From Lichtheimia corymbifera B2541 (Eukaryota; Mucoromycota; Mucoromycetes; Mucorales; Lichtheimiaceae), in NCBI GenBank assembly GCA_000697475.1, contig JNEU01000740.1, forward strand, positions 102,921 through 166,920: a stretch of DNA of 64,000 nt, given 5' to 3'. Below the pieces are notes generated by a model that was not told where the DNA came from, did no database searches, and worked only from the letters and a program-made list of their open reading frames with translations. This document shows positions 1 through 13,579 of this stretch, one piece after another. The position numbers were made by a program, and so were the translations under genes. Every line of letters begins with the position of its first letter. The stretch's first letter is position 1.

Positions 1-1120
1 TATGCAAATAGCCGCTTATTTTGCCACAGTGGGTGCAGGTGGATGTAAGTGTCTTTTTGCTCTCCTTTCTCGTTGTTTGGTAGGTCAACTCACAAAGGTT
101 TAGTCTGCATGATTTATGCATTTGGAATATTACGGCGCACAACCAAGGATCTTCTTCGCTTACGTCGAGGTGATTATGGTATCTTCAAAGGGAAAAAAGA
201 CAATGAGTAAGTACAGCTGCATTGCGACATGAAATAAGAGATAACTCATATTAGTCTCCTAGTATTGATATTGATGATGCCATACGATTTCTTGGTGTCT
301 GCGTTGGATTTGGTATGTGCCACCGTGTACCTTTTACACCGTGCATTGCCATTGACTCCGGTTATATTATATATGAAGGGTTTACAGGCACCATGTATTT
401 TATGGTGGAGGCGGCATTGATCGGAACAGGAATTGCCATGCTGATACAGCTCGATCACGTCCGCGACTTTTTATTACATCGTGTCGGGTATGGCACCTTT
501 TTTGCGAGCTTTTTTGTGGCATTGGTCGTACAAATGATCCAGAAACGGATCACAGGGATTCTCTTTCTCAAGGATGGTTCTCGTTTCAGTCTCCAGAATC
601 GTGCTCCTTTTCTCCATTACTGGTACTTTATGATGCTTACATCCATGACTCGCGCCTTGACATCGTACATTATCCGCACCCTGAAGCTTGCCCTGCGATA
701 TCCTCTCTTTAGTCTACGTGTTGATAGGAATGCAGAAACGTGGTCTGTGCGTCGTGGTGATGGTGGCTTTGTTGGGTATTGTGGCATGGTATGTGGCGTG
801 CTTCATAGTATATACGGTGAAGAATAACAATTTAACATCCCTTGAAAATATAGCTATTGACCGAACACGAATACAATAACCCGGTTCTATTGGTGTTTAT
901 TGAATGCCTGCTGCCCCACATTCATCCAAAGAGGCCTTTTCGTTATTGCAATGCGCACGATCCAATGAAACAATCAGATGACAGCGTCTATGGATCGGAA
1001 AAGACAACCTTAGTGTCGTCCTCTCGGAATGCAAAGGCTATCAGAGCAAGAACACGTTGGTTTCTCGCCTACACTCTCATCCATAACCCAATGGCAAGTA
1101 CAAACACTCGTATGTTGTAA
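1..1120 (+). CDS. STRA6-like multi-pass membrane protein (3' part)
   Basis: The visible exons are <2-44, 104-206, 263-312, 388-788 and 854-1120. They join in phase to give the last 287 residues; the 5' end lies outside the window. Several membrane helices are visible (for example near AIRFLGVCVGF and YGTFFASFFVALVV). Toward the C-terminus come GYCGMLLTEHEYNNPVLLVF and then RARTRWFLAYTLIHNP. The order and wording of these segments match the C-terminal part of STRA6, the vertebrate retinol uptake receptor, where a similar ARxRWxLAYTLxHNP stretch lies near the end. STRA6-type proteins bind or move small lipophilic ligands at the cell surface; the ligand in fungi is unknown. The next gene is convergent, with its stop only about 190 bp away. 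Assignment rests on remembered family motifs, so the family is likely but the function is not established. Confidence 0.72.
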
Positions 1121-1311
1121 TCCACTCACTCACTCACTAACTAATGTTTTATGTATGTAGATTCGTAAATGTAGAAAACATGTGTTGAAGACAGTAGTGG
1201 ACAAGAACAATAGCTAGTAAATTATACATAGCAATGAAAGGGCTATTTACATGAAAAGCAAGGTGTATGTCAGAATGAGGGGGAGGGGAGGAGAGGGGTG
1301 GAAAAATAGGA

Positions 1312-4300
1312 TTATCTTTGAACAGCGAGAATTTGGATACGCCATCCACCGAACCAGGGCATGCTCCACAAGTATCGTATGTGCATTTGATCTGCGTCAA
1401 TTGGTGTGATTGGTGATGGCATAAGGATACCAAGAAAGAGGATGAAGAACAAAAACATAACCAAAAAGCCAATGAGACGCGAAGATAATGAAGATGGCTG
1501 AAACAGAGCGCTATTTGCAGTGCTGCTGGCACGTTTGCGACGACTAGTAGCAAGGTCAGATTGAGATCGCATTCGACGTTGCCGTAGTTGGACTTGATTC
1601 TCTGCATATAGAGGTGGTGTACAAAGTTCCTCTTGATCGGAAAGGGATGAGACGGACATGGGTGAAGAAAACCGATCATCATCGTTATCATTATCGTTAT
1701 CACCGTCATTGCCATCGATCGACATGAAATGATTGGATGCACTGCGAAAAGGTAACAGCATCCGTGCACGGATATCCTAACAATTATATATATGCATGTG
1801 AGATCTTCGTTGTCCAAAAAGGGAATGGTATGATTCATGCATGAAACTTACATTGACACCTGCTGAGACACCGCCAAGTGCAGCTGCTACCACGCCACCT
1901 CCCATACTTGCTGTTGGCGGTGGTGATGACGATGAAGACAATATGGATTGCTGATCCGCTATCGGTTCTTCAGGCAACATTTCATCATCGGATCGGTTTT
2001 CTGTTTCTGGACTATTACTGCTTGTTGTAGCCATAGCAACGCATTCGCTTGTACCGCCGGCTTCAATTTCACGCCCATTCAATAAAATCAACCCACGCCA
2101 TTGATTATCCTCTTCTCCTAGCACACCAGACACAGTCAACCGAGTGCCACGCTTGTTGAGAGATTCTTGCTGCACTGGACCAAGCGACATTTCAATGATA
2201 CATTCACGGCCGGTAAAACGTGACATTGATGATGCTGCTGGCAGATAAAGCTCAATAGCATGTTTCTGGGGTATCTTGCTTGTGTTGGCAACGAGATGAG
2301 AGGGTTCGGGCGCAAGTTCAGATACACGGGCGAATAATGACTTTGATACATCCTTTTCTTCAAGTCCGTCATGTCGCGTCATTTTGGCTGTAATCTCATA
2401 TCCTTTGGCATAATTGCGCAAATCCACGACAGCATGCACCAATACCAGATCCTGTTCCACCATACTATGACCACTGCTGTTGCTACTGCTTACGCTTCCA
2501 GTGTCTGCAATCGTCACCGATTTTCGTCGCTTGTTGGCAGCTGTAGATGTGGGCGATGTCGCAAGTTGTTTGGATCGTTGAAGTGACACACTGAGATTGG
2601 ATCGAGCAGGAGGTGCTGTCACCTTTTTTGCCAATCGAAAAGTGCATTGCGTATTGAATTTAAAAGTCTTTTGGTTGTAGCTCTTGTTGATCGTCTTCCA
2701 TTCAACAGCTCCATGGTCTGCATAAAGTTCTTTGATTACTTGGTCGGTAAGTTGTTCACTGCCGAAACCTTGAATATCCAGCGGTTTGGTGAGGTAAGGC
2801 GGTGGACCATTCGACTTTAAGTAATTTTCAAGTGCCTTGATCTTCTTTGGTAATCCGAGGGCTAATTGATTACTGAAATATGCTGGCACTGAAGCACCCA
2901 AGTCAAGACTTGCCACAAAGGTCGCACGTGTGGATGGAATGGGATGATTGGTGGTAGTGGTATATGGATCAATTGCTTCCAGGATCCAGCCTGATATACA
3001 AAAGAGTGCTTGCTGACGTTTGGATGACTTTGGGACAGGAAAATTCGGAATCGATGCTTCAATGTAGATCACTCGCTTGGCTGCAGGATTGGTAGTCGAA
3101 TTGATCTTTTCATGAGCTGTGCACGCCGCCACATAAATCTCTCTTGATCTACATCGAATACGAATTAGATTACTATTTCACTTATCCAAGAACTCCCACT
3201 CTGTTATACATACTTGAATAAAAATCCACCTTTGATCACTTGTCGTACAAGGGAGCATCCATGGGTAAGTTGCATCAATGGCTCAATCTCTTCAATCGAT
3301 TCATCGTATTGCTGTCGGAGTGGACCAGTATCCGTAACAACTGACACAACTTCCTCCACTGAAAATCCTTCAATGACCTTGGAAGCCTTCACAATCAACG
3401 ATGGTTCGGGAATAGCAAAAGGTTCATCCATCACCATTGGAATCTGGTCAATGGTCTTGCTGGTGCCTTGACGCTTACTGATTTGCATCCCATTCTTGTC
3501 AGAGACGTTGTTCCATCCAAATTGTTGATCCACCATCTTTGCCAAAAATGACATGGCTCGTTGAGCATATTCCTTTGGTGTTACAGGCAATGTTTTCACA
3601 ATTGATTCAATGCTATCGGCTGTGGTTGGTGGTGTGGTGCTGTCTTCCGCTGTAGAAGATTGTTTCGGCTTTTCTTGCTCAGTAGTCGGGACAGATGTCA
3701 TGGTTGCATTGGTACCAGTGGTGGTAGAAGCAGTTGCCGCACCAGATATTACAGAGCTACCACCACCACCACCACCACCACTCGTAGCAGCTGTCTCCAA
3801 TTGATGGGGCTTATCTTGGATAGGACGTGAAGATGGAAGTGACTTGATGAGTGAGGTAGGTGATGCACCTTTACAAATATCAGCTGGTACACCATTGACC
3901 ACCAATCGATCGTCACGCGTATCAGGTTTGATGAGAAGTAAAATCTTGCCACGCTGTGGAATGATATGTTCTTCGTCATGTTCGATTTCAATCCACCAAC
4001 CATAAGGATCATAATGGCGTGTGCTTGCATGAACACGTGATGGTGGTGGATCAATGACGACATTATAACTGCGTTGTCGTTCATCTTGTTGTCGTCGTCC
4101 ATCCAATCTGACTTCGACCTTGGTGCTACCATTGCCACTGCCACGAGTTGTTCCAAAGATGCTCGATGATGATGATGACGAGGATGCTGATACCGGCTCA
4201 GCAGATCGTACGTATTCAGCTCTTAAACTCTTTCTTTGCTGATCAAAGGCGATATTAACGAGACTGCCGTGTTGCAACATGACAAGATCAGGTGGTGCAC

Positions 4301-7198
4301 CGTACTTGTTGAAGTATTGGTGAGCATGCATGACGATATCGGGATGGTGACCAGAAAGGCTGTTGGGTATATAGGAGGGAATCCAGCCTTGTGGATTGGC
4401 TTGGTTAATCAGTCTGACGGTGGTAGTGTTGTTGTCGTAACGTTCAAGACGCCATGCCCATAGATCAAGACGTGCGCGCACGTGACCTGCTTGATCCTTG
4501 GGTAAAGAAACATGACCAAATGTATCACTGATGCAGGAGGTGGCACAGAAATCAATGCGACCTGGCGACATGTAAGCTGCTGCAAACGCCACATAATCCC
4601 TGGCACTGCATAAAATGTACAATAAACGAATCAATCATCAAGATCGACAACGTGCAGTTGTTATATATGCTACTATACCTGACAGTCCAAAAACCTTTTG
4701 TCTTATAATGCCATATAGAGCATGTGGGTGACACTTGATGAACAAAGCTAGCATCTTCAAAGGTAGAATCCCCTATAGTACTAAATTTAGTATACAAGAA
4801 GATACATACCCCATCCTTTTCATGTACTTACATATTTTCCTTGCACCAATGCAATTGATCACCGCCTTGACATCCCATATACTACAATCTCGCCATATTG
4901 ACTCGCTCAAATAAGCTCCGACTGGGTGACCTGATACGTCAAGTTTGCTGATGCTAACAAAGAGGTTGGCAGGTTCAGGCGATTGTAGCATGTGCCATCC
5001 AGTGCGCTGGAGAAGACTATCGAAATAAGTGTGCATCTTGACAAGCTGCGTGGGCTCCGAATTAGGCACATCAATCTCATTCGAGACGAAAGCAGGCTCT
5101 TCTTGTTCTTCCTCTTTTTCCTCATGTTCAATTGGGCTCTCAGTAACAGGCTCACTACAAGAAATCGTTCTTAGCAACCTATACCATTTGAGATCCATAT
5201 CCACATATTACTTACGATGTAATTAGAGGATCAAGGCTTAAAGGTGGAATAGCACTGTCTTGCTTGATATCTTGACTATCTTGATCCGATCCACTGGTGG
5301 CATCTCGATTTGTAATGAAGCCTTCCATATCACCGGCAAATACGCCATGGTCACGATCACCAGCACTACCACTTTCACCACTGCTGGTTACTTGATCTTC
5401 TTCTTCCTCGGAGCTTTCATCATCATCATCATCGCTGCTGGTATCATCCAATAATTCGCTATCGCTGCCGCCATCATCGACCTTGTCACCGTGATTACTC
5501 GACCATGCACGTCCTTCCCATAATCGAAACGGCCATTCTTTGCCATTGACGTATACTTGGTGAAATCCTTTGACTGCTGATGTAGTAGTAGATGCTGGCT
5601 TTAACTTGACGTTCACCCTGATATGCTTCTCAGCGTCACTCTCTTGTTTAATACTGCGGATAAACTGGGCCGGATGATGCAATGTCACAAAATATCGATA
5701 ACCCGTTCCATTTTGTCCTCGTCGCCGATGTCGATAGCAACGGATACAGAATTGAGCAAATTGGTCCACCATCTTGGTATCAAGCGGTTGCTGATTGAGA
5801 GAAACATGAACATCCATATCAATGCATCCAGTGGTGGCCCATGTTTGGTGATCTAGCTCTATCATGACATCCGGTGCTGTTGCTGCTGCTGCTCTGTTTT
5901 CAGCGATATTCTCATGCATATGGCTGCCAAAGGTATACGATGAGCTGAATACATCGGATCGTAGTGTGTGATCCCGTTGTGATTTGGGAATAAGTTTAGG
6001 TGACTGAGATGGACGCATACTACTGGTAGCATACGATGGAGTGATGAGCAATGATGATGCCATGAAGCTGTTTTTGCGATGTCGTAGTGAAGAAGCAAGT
6101 TGCAATGAAGATTGATGATCCCAGGATGCGCTTTGATGATGATGTTGTTGTTGTTGTTGTTGGACTGCTTGTTTGATATGAATACTGTTCACTTTGGAGG
6201 AGGATGAAGAGGAGGAGGTAGAGCTAGTGTCGACTTGATAGTGTAAATTCCATTCATGCCGATCGGGGTAATATGCCGTGTTGACGCCGTGGATACCATT
6301 ATACGGATGACGACGTATAATGAAAGGAGGAGCACCATGTAATCCAAGTACAGAAAGAGGACCGGTTATCAATGACAGAACGTATGACTCGAGTATATCT
6401 TGTCTCGTGGTGGTTGATGATTGATAAAAAAGTGTCACACGAGAATCCAAGGCGGGGTCATCGTCGGGTGACATCCGGATGTCATACGCCATAAGGTGTT
6501 GCTGCGTTGTCGATGCTGAAATGTACAAAAGGCGATTCTTCTTGCGACTGATCTTTTCCACAAACAAATGATCTTGTCCAGTATTCATGCTATTATATAT
6601 ATTATATCAGGTTACACATTATCGAATGCATTCAAGATATAACAGACTTACACGTTACTTGCTTCGGATTTGTCATTGGGTATTCTTCGTGTGACAAGCA
6701 CGTTTGGAGACCACTGGTCCTGCTCATCCTCATTCTTCACCACTTGTACCCTGTCCACCATGTGATCCCCTTTTTTACATGGGTTGTGTTAGTCTCATGT
6801 CATTCTATATATCCATAATCAATCATATACATACACAACTTTCGAGTATCCGGGTTACTGAATAAAGAGTGCCAACCGCTTAAAGTCCATGGGCGATCAG
6901 ATTGTGTGAGACATTCAAGCACCACCTTGTATACTGTTTCAGTCTCGGAAATGTCGTTACGTCTGTACATGTGAATACGCGACGATCGAGGAATAGGCTG
7001 AGACTTGATCTTGGTCCACTTGTTCTTATGGGGTTGAGTTGACAAGAGAGCATTGTATCGATGTATGGCTGTGTTGAGTGCTTCGGTGTATGATTCACGA
7101 CGAGAGCTATTGCTAATGGGGGGTGACTATTGTCAACAATGACTATACAATAGAGGTCTCGTTGTCATTTCTTACGTGGTTGGTGGTGGTGGTTGCAT
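1312..7198 (-). CDS. Large protein with three START (Bet v1-like) lipid-binding domains and a C-terminal membrane anchor
   Basis: Nine exons: 7176-7198, 6835-7112, 6652-6769, 5216-6589, 4832-5154, 4679-4772, 3214-4605, 1852-3148 and 1312-1776. All phases close, giving 1787 residues. Three regions show the START pattern: helix, LW/IWD motif, central sheet, and a C-terminal helix ending in GAPP, GAPP and GPPP. They lie at about residues 10-260, 620-860 and 1100-1320. Each is followed by a Ser-rich linker and a second beta-rich segment ending in a VNG-like turn (VYVNGKEWPF, LVVNGVPADI, ILLNGREIEA), so the START-plus-tail unit appears triplicated. One strongly hydrophobic segment near residues 1735-1755 suggests tail anchoring to a membrane. 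START domains bind sterols, phospholipids or ceramide, so a lipid-transfer or lipid-sensing role is inferred. The start is the first ATG in frame, followed by a proline run. Confidence 0.85.
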
Positions 7199-8201
7199 AG
7201 TGAATATTTGCTGCAGACTGGTGTGTCCGTAGCAATAAAGAAAAGAGAGAGACACCTGGTTCCCCGAAAATGAATGAAACGTTCCCCACCTTTCACCGGA
7301 CCATGCATTACACCGAATGAAATGTCACGTGGAATAAAACAGCTGATTTAGATCTTCATACTACCGTCGACTACGGCTATATACACATCATCTCTGATAT
7401 TTGGCAATGGTACATCTAGCGAGGGGAGTTTTTAATCCAGTCAATTGCGTATAAATTGGCACACACTATCGAGCTATTCATATTCAAAATACTGTACACG
7501 CTGCTGTAGGATTAGTGTATAATATACGTTGATTAATAAATAATTGTGCCATACTTGCGTAGATGGCTTTCTCTATCATTCAATTCAGATGATGGTAATG
7601 ACAAGTGGACCAGCAATCCAACATTGGGCATACAATCAATATGGTGGAATCATATAAATTGGATTTACAGCTTATATAAAGCCAATGCTATCCTTGGATC
7701 AAGCATATGATAGCACGAAATGCGTAATGTAGTAACAGCGATGGCTTTTCGGGTATCATAGCAACGTTGGCGTCATTTGGTCTTGTGTATTGAAACCAAT
7801 GGCGTGTATGCATTCCCCCCCCCCGGTTGGAAACTGCATCAGACTGCGGTAGGAGAGACACCTTTCCACATGTTCCATGACACTGATGCATGCAGGCTGT
7901 TTTCATTTCTCTCGGTGGGTATTTCCGCTGACACAACAACTACATAATGATCATTTTCTTCATGCTATTCTTCAAATAAGGTGTACAACAAGGTTATATT
8001 TTACTCTTGGCAACACTACTTCGTCATAATTAAAGTACGTAGTAATATAGAGGGATAGTATACATGATGGAAGGGATCTTTTAAGGGTGTGTTTGTGTGG
8101 GCAATAAGACTTGTAATTTGCGTGTGCATTGCAGCGTCTGCTGTTACTGCATGTAAATATATGTATGAGCGTAATGGATGTTTGGTGAATGGGTACCATA
8201 T
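7199..8201. other. Intergenic stretch, no gene seen
   Basis: Between the divergent 5' end of the START gene and the 3' end of the ZIP gene. It contains a C10 run near 7818 and AT-rich tracts. A short minus-strand frame at 7688-7939 has no recognisable features. The first few hundred bases should contain the START-gene promoter, but no clear TATA element was found. Confidence 0.6.
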
Positions 8202-9612
8202 CTAAGCCCACTTGCCGAGCAAAGACATAAGGCCAGCACCAACATACATGGAAAGGAAACATACGACCTTGTAGACGAGGGATGTGTGGAAAAAGCTTGT
8301 GTTGTTGTTGATCTCGTTGGCAATCAAGGAAATAAAGGCGTTGTAAAGCAGAATACCAGCTGCCATAGAATCAAGAATAGCCTGTGCAAGCACTGAGGAT
8401 GCCGAGTATGGGTTGCTGCTCATGTTGACACCAATACCAATAGCTGTGCCGACAGGTGTTGTAAGAGCAAAGCCAAGACCTAACAGAATCGGCTTGAGGA
8501 GCGTCTTGTACTTGTTGTCATTGATACGAGTTCCAAGAGCAATGCCTTCAAAGAACTATATAACGTGATGTATTGTTGATTTATGTATCAGTCATATGCC
8601 ATCGTCTTTTTGTTTTGGTCACACAGACCCACACATACCTGGTGGAATACGAGAGCAATGAGAAGCACGCGGAAATTATCACCATCTGCAAAACCAAGAG
8701 TCAATCCGATAATGATTGAATGAACGACGAGACCAATCTCGAGAACGATAGTGCTGAGATCAAGGAACTTTGAAGGCTCAATAGTAGTGGAATGATTCAC
8801 TTGAGGTTGTTCAATATCACCCTTGGTAGCACCACTGCCCATGGTGTCAGCTTCCTGCGCATCCAAATGGCTCTTCTTATGAAGACGCGTGAGTAAACAA
8901 AACTCGATCAGCTGAATAAAGAACACAGCGATCAACGCAAATAGACCAACGAATCCTTCAAAACCATCCCAGCCGTCACCAATGCATGGGCTTTCAAATC
9001 TTTCGCTAGCTTCAGGGATCATGTGGATGAATGAAACAGCAAGAATAACACCTAAAAGGCTTATTCGTCAGCATCATGTCGTCGTATTACTCGTCAAAAT
9101 CATCAATAAACTTACCAGTGCCGACTAAAAAGGTGCAACAAAGATACCAACAATATCATTTAGTTATCAAACACATGCATAACCCGGATATTTGAATTAC
9201 TTACAGAATTTGCACACGGTCAAGAACCAGTAACGGAAACCTCCAGATGCGTAAGGGCTAAGGCGATGAAGGAAGATAGGACCAAATACACCGAGCAATG
9301 ATGCACCCATAATGATGAAAATGGCACCAATGCGTAGACCAAGGTTGTAGTCATCATCAACAGACGCAACACAGTCCTCAGCACTTTCAGGATGCGAATG
9401 ACCAGCATGCGCATCACCCTCTTCAGCGGCTGCTTCAGCAGTATGGTCATGCCCTGCTTCACTGCCATGATCATGGACGTCTGTTAAGGATATTTAGTAT
9501 TTCAAGATAGTAGGCACTTATACATGTGTGTGAACGTACCTTGTGCAAGAGCAAAAGCAACAAAGTATATAAAGGAGAGGAGAGACAATGATCTCTTTGA
9601 AAGCGTCGTCAT
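8202..9612 (-). CDS. ZIP family zinc (iron) transporter
   Basis: Five exons: 9540-9612, 9205-9480, 9116-9124 (9 nt), 8639-9051 and 8202-8555. They give 374 residues. The product opens with a hydrophobic signal-like segment ending in FALAQ, then a His/Asp-rich luminal stretch (HDHGSEAGHDH, HAGHSHPE). Transmembrane segments follow with the ZIP hallmarks: FGTGVILAVSFIHMIPEA in TM3, a variable loop with HKKSH, HSIIIGLTLGF in TM4 and HQFFEGIALGTRI in TM5. The His residues of TM4 and TM5 form the family's metal site. Such proteins import Zn2+ (sometimes Fe2+) into the cytosol across the plasma membrane or from a store. The 9-nt exon is required: it supplies part of the FGTGV motif and keeps the frame. 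The gene stands alone, with a TATA-like element about 70 bp upstream of the ATG. Confidence 0.93.
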
Positions 9613-9680
9613 AATAGGTGGTAGGTTGAGAGCAAGAAAAGTGTAGTAATAATGGGCTTAGGCTTGCAATAGATGCTTCC

Positions 9681-9692
9681 TTTTTATATATG
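9681..9692 (-). promoter_or_regulatory. TATA-like box of the ZIP transporter gene
   Basis: On the minus strand this reads CATATATAAAAA and lies about 70-80 bp upstream of the ZIP start codon at 9612. Position and composition fit a core promoter element. Confidence 0.5.
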
Positions 9693-12600
9693 CGTCACGT
9701 AATCTGGCATCTAAAAAGAAAAATTTACAATGAAGTTGATGTCCTATAATAGACTTGCGTATTGTGATGTGATCCGAGTCCATGCCGCCATATTACTACT
9801 GATGCTTCCCTTGTCATGTGCATCATACCTTTTTGTAACCCTGATGATTCCCCAAGCCAAACCTGCAAGCTTAGCTGCATGCATATACATGCTCGATGGA
9901 CAATTCCACTTTGCGCGCATCGTGCTTATCCCCTCCATCAAAAAGGATGGCTCCACGAGGGGTGTGTGTGTCAAACTAAATCTCGAAATTTTCTGACACA
10001 TTGGCCAATGAGGGACAAAAATTTCCGTTGCTTGGGTGAACCTTTGTAACCATTGAGGTACACAAAATTTCCCAGGTTTCCAGTGTGAGAGATAGCTCAG
10101 CCAATGAGCAGCCCGAGAACTCACGCTACCAGGATCATCAGTCATCGTTTTAGATGGTTTAATACAGCTCTTTCTTGTAGTTCCCCATGACCGGTGACTA
10201 GAGATGGTGCTGCTGATGATTGAAAGCAACAGCGATCTCATCTTACTATCATAATAGCCCTTATAATGCATGCCTGATACGCTGAAAGGTCGCTCGTTTT
10301 CAAGATACGACGGCCAGTATGAGTTGTACAAATACTGTATCCCATCTCAAATCGCATGTTCATGCTGTTACAAAAATTTCGAAGACGCTGTAAATTTTTT
10401 TTTCGAGGATGGCTATCCTTTTCTCCAAGACGAAGGATTACCGTAAGTACTGCTGCTTCTGGTTTGGATGATGTTGGTGTTATTATACTTGCAGCTAGCA
10501 GTCATCGTCTCATCGACTTTAGAGCGTGATTGCTTTATATAACTGTGTGATAAGAGTTAGATGTAAACATTACCGTGTAACGCATAAACGTCAATGCCCG
10601 ATTAACCTTTTGCAAATGTAACAACGTGCCATGATTATTCTTTGACCCGCCACATAATAGATCACGTTACAACCCGCTCCCTTTATTCGGAACACCTTGA
10701 TGGTGTTATAATTGTTGTTGAAGGATCAAACCCATATTTACCGAATGCAGTAATCCGTATTCCACCGCTACTGTATTATGCTTCTCTAACAACACAATTT
10801 CCGATAGCCGTATCTCTCGCTTTTTGCTTTATCATACATCATATAGATACGTATCTTAACAGCTCATTCATAACCCCAGTTTGTTTTCCTTGGCACCGAG
10901 TTTCAATGTACAGCCCCAAATCAGGAATTTTGTTAAGCACGGATATGCCAAAAATCATTTACATTAGAACGCGCGACATGACATGATGCCGTGGGCTCGG
11001 GCGTCTTACAGCGGAGACAACCTTGGATGCCGACGAGAGCATACATAATAATCCTACAGACATCAAATCATGAGCTTAACCATAAGGTTGCATCTTCGCC
11101 TATGTAATAGCTATCTTTTGAATGGCAGAGCTTTGAAGCTCATGGCGAAGAACATGCGTTTTCACCATGGTACAGTAATAAAAATTATTGCCAAGAGATG
11201 GACGCATTGCACTTGCAAAGTTCAGCATGTTTTATTTTAAGCTAGTGAGAGCGACACTGTGAGTCTGGGTAGGTCGCCTTGAAGACATCAATGAATCGAG
11301 TAGTTGCTAGGTAGGTGCAATGATGAGACGACAAATTGGCTTTGGCTATGGTTTGCCTAAGAGATCATTTACCCCTTAAAAGGATGGAGAGTCCTACTAA
11401 ACATGGTAAAAATTCATTGACCCCTTGATATACATGAAACTCAACCAGGGTCGCTCATTGTTGTGATATGCGATATCCTTTTCGGTTTCTGAAGAGGTAT
11501 CTTGCAAGAGGATAAGGATTAAGCTACCACGTACTTTGAACACCAACTCCATGCTATGATTACGAGCTGGTCAGCAAGCAGTTGTTGCTGAGTTATAAGA
11601 GCTTTATTTGCTTTGCTAAGACGATTTGTGATAAGGAATTATGATGGCTCTCACCACACTCATGTAGCTGTTATTGATAGTATATGCAAACGAAAAGCTG
11701 AGAATTACTTGCATGCATTTCAACGAGAGTCATCTTTCATCACCGAGAGTCGTCTTATTCAAGCATGACTGTGATGAGAAAACCAGGAGCTGACCCACTT
11801 TCATTGTACCGTCAGCAGCGCTAGCCGGGCCCCATTATCCAACTTGGTCAGGATAAAATGACAAAAGCGGTAAAAAAAGATAAGATCCTTTGCACCGTTT
11901 ACTTATGCCGCTTATCACCGACCTTGTTTGATATGTATGTACGTAGCATCCTATGCAAGCACATCCACATCTACTATAGCATTTATAACCCACAGTAGCC
12001 AGTATGGATCATGTATGTCATGCTACTAGAGCAGTTCTGGTACGCGCTATAGGGATGATGGTTGATTTTGCTATCAATTACCACTAGCTTGCTAACCCAT
12101 ATTTGTGATGTAAACGTACACAAATGGATCTGTTTCACGGCAAAGGTGTGCCCATTGCACATTGTGCAAGTGTATCACACACAGGCTGATGGCTTATTTT
12201 TACTCCTTTTTTCATGAAGCACAGCGCTTACGCCCCAGGATCAGCTACGACGGAGGAAATCGGTACTGGAATAGCCTAAAGAGCCAAGGGCAGTGGTGGC
12301 ATTATAGTGTAGTAATTAAGGGGATCAGCGGGATGATCGGGATGAAAGAACCCAACACAATGGATTTCACAAACAACCTTTCCTGACGTCAAGGCATGTC
12401 ATCTTGGGAGTTGAAGTGAGAACCCGTATCCAGCTTCTTCCACATGTAGCTTGAGTTGAAATAATCAAACGATGATCACGTCTATGCAGTAATAATGGCG
12501 CCAATAGCAGGGCTCTTCAACAAGAGTGTGGAGTGGGATATAGCTCTGCATAATGCTGGTCATAATTACAAGCACACGGGGACCACCGCCACCACCAGTG

Positions 12601-13579
12601 AGAGCGTGAGTGAAGTTTAACTCTGACACATGTGCACACTTCACAGTCAGCCTTATCTTATCAAAAATCTTATGCTGAGTCAAATCAGCTTTGAGGTGAC
12701 TAATATGGCTTGCAAAGAAGCGAAAAAGCTTTTTTTGATGGATCCAAAGCAAAATGAGCGATCTCATGAGGTACTACGATAACTCATCTCGTGACTTTAC
12801 AAAACAAATCCACAAAAATACATGTTTATTTTACACACAGATATACATAAACAGCTGAATACACGCATATTCAGCCAGCAGCAGCATGGTGAACAATTTT
12901 GGTTACTGCCGGGAACAGTCATCAAAATGATATTATGCGTTATGCGCACACAACAGCTCTCATTCGCGCTAGCGTGATACATACACGGCTTGAAGCGGAT
13001 ACACATACAATAACACGGTGGTGTACTTAAATATATCTGTGTGCACCCGCAGCACATGTGCATGAATTTGCTGCTGTGCTGGGTCTGTTTAACATACGTT
13101 GAACAAGTTTGCATACGTTTTAGGCTTAGGCATGTGCCGCTGGCTTTGTGCGACCATCACGATGTGTGTGTGCCATTTGCAAACGCATGGGACTCTTTTT
13201 TTTCAGATTGATGTTACTCACACGCACACGCAGCTTCCTATTTATGTTACACAAGGGCATGCAGGGTGGAAATGCAACTTGCCCAACCTTTTTTCATGAT
13301 CCGCAGGCGGCACCAAGCACCCACCACATATGCATGCATACAGTAACTAAAAAACTTTGCAATTCAACATGTTGTAATGGGATATAGAAACGTTTAAGCA
13401 ACGTCGTTGTACTGTAATATTAGAGGAAGTTATATCAAAAGGAAGAGAACAAGAAGTGGAATATACAAAGAATACTATAATGGAAGAAAAATCGGAGAAG
13501 ACATGATGGCGGGAAGAAAATGGGTAGCAATGGTATGTGTGTACGTGAAATGAAAATAGAATTGCAGCCGTGATCACTC
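9693..13579. other. Gene-poor stretch of about 3.9 kb
   Basis: No coding region could be supported. The longest frame (9744-10331, minus, about 195 codons) has no conserved motif, no hydrophobic pattern of a known family and no usable splice context. A frame at 10642-10986 is equally featureless. No tRNA, rRNA or terminal inverted repeats were recognised. The stretch may hold decayed mobile DNA, but nothing identifiable by eye. Confidence 0.5.

Noticed and set aside
3749..4156. Minus-strand frame inside the START gene with long His/Val runs
   Set aside because: Same strand but another frame of the START coding exon; the runs are out-of-frame readings of its Ser- and Gly-rich linkers.
10060..10130. 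GAGATAGCTCAGCCAATGAG looked briefly like a tRNA D-arm
   Set aside because: No acceptor stem, anticodon arm or GGTTCGA-type T-loop at the right spacing.
9744..10331. Minus-strand frame of about 195 codons
   Set aside because: No domain motif, no credible start context, composition like translated noncoding DNA; nothing supports a gene.
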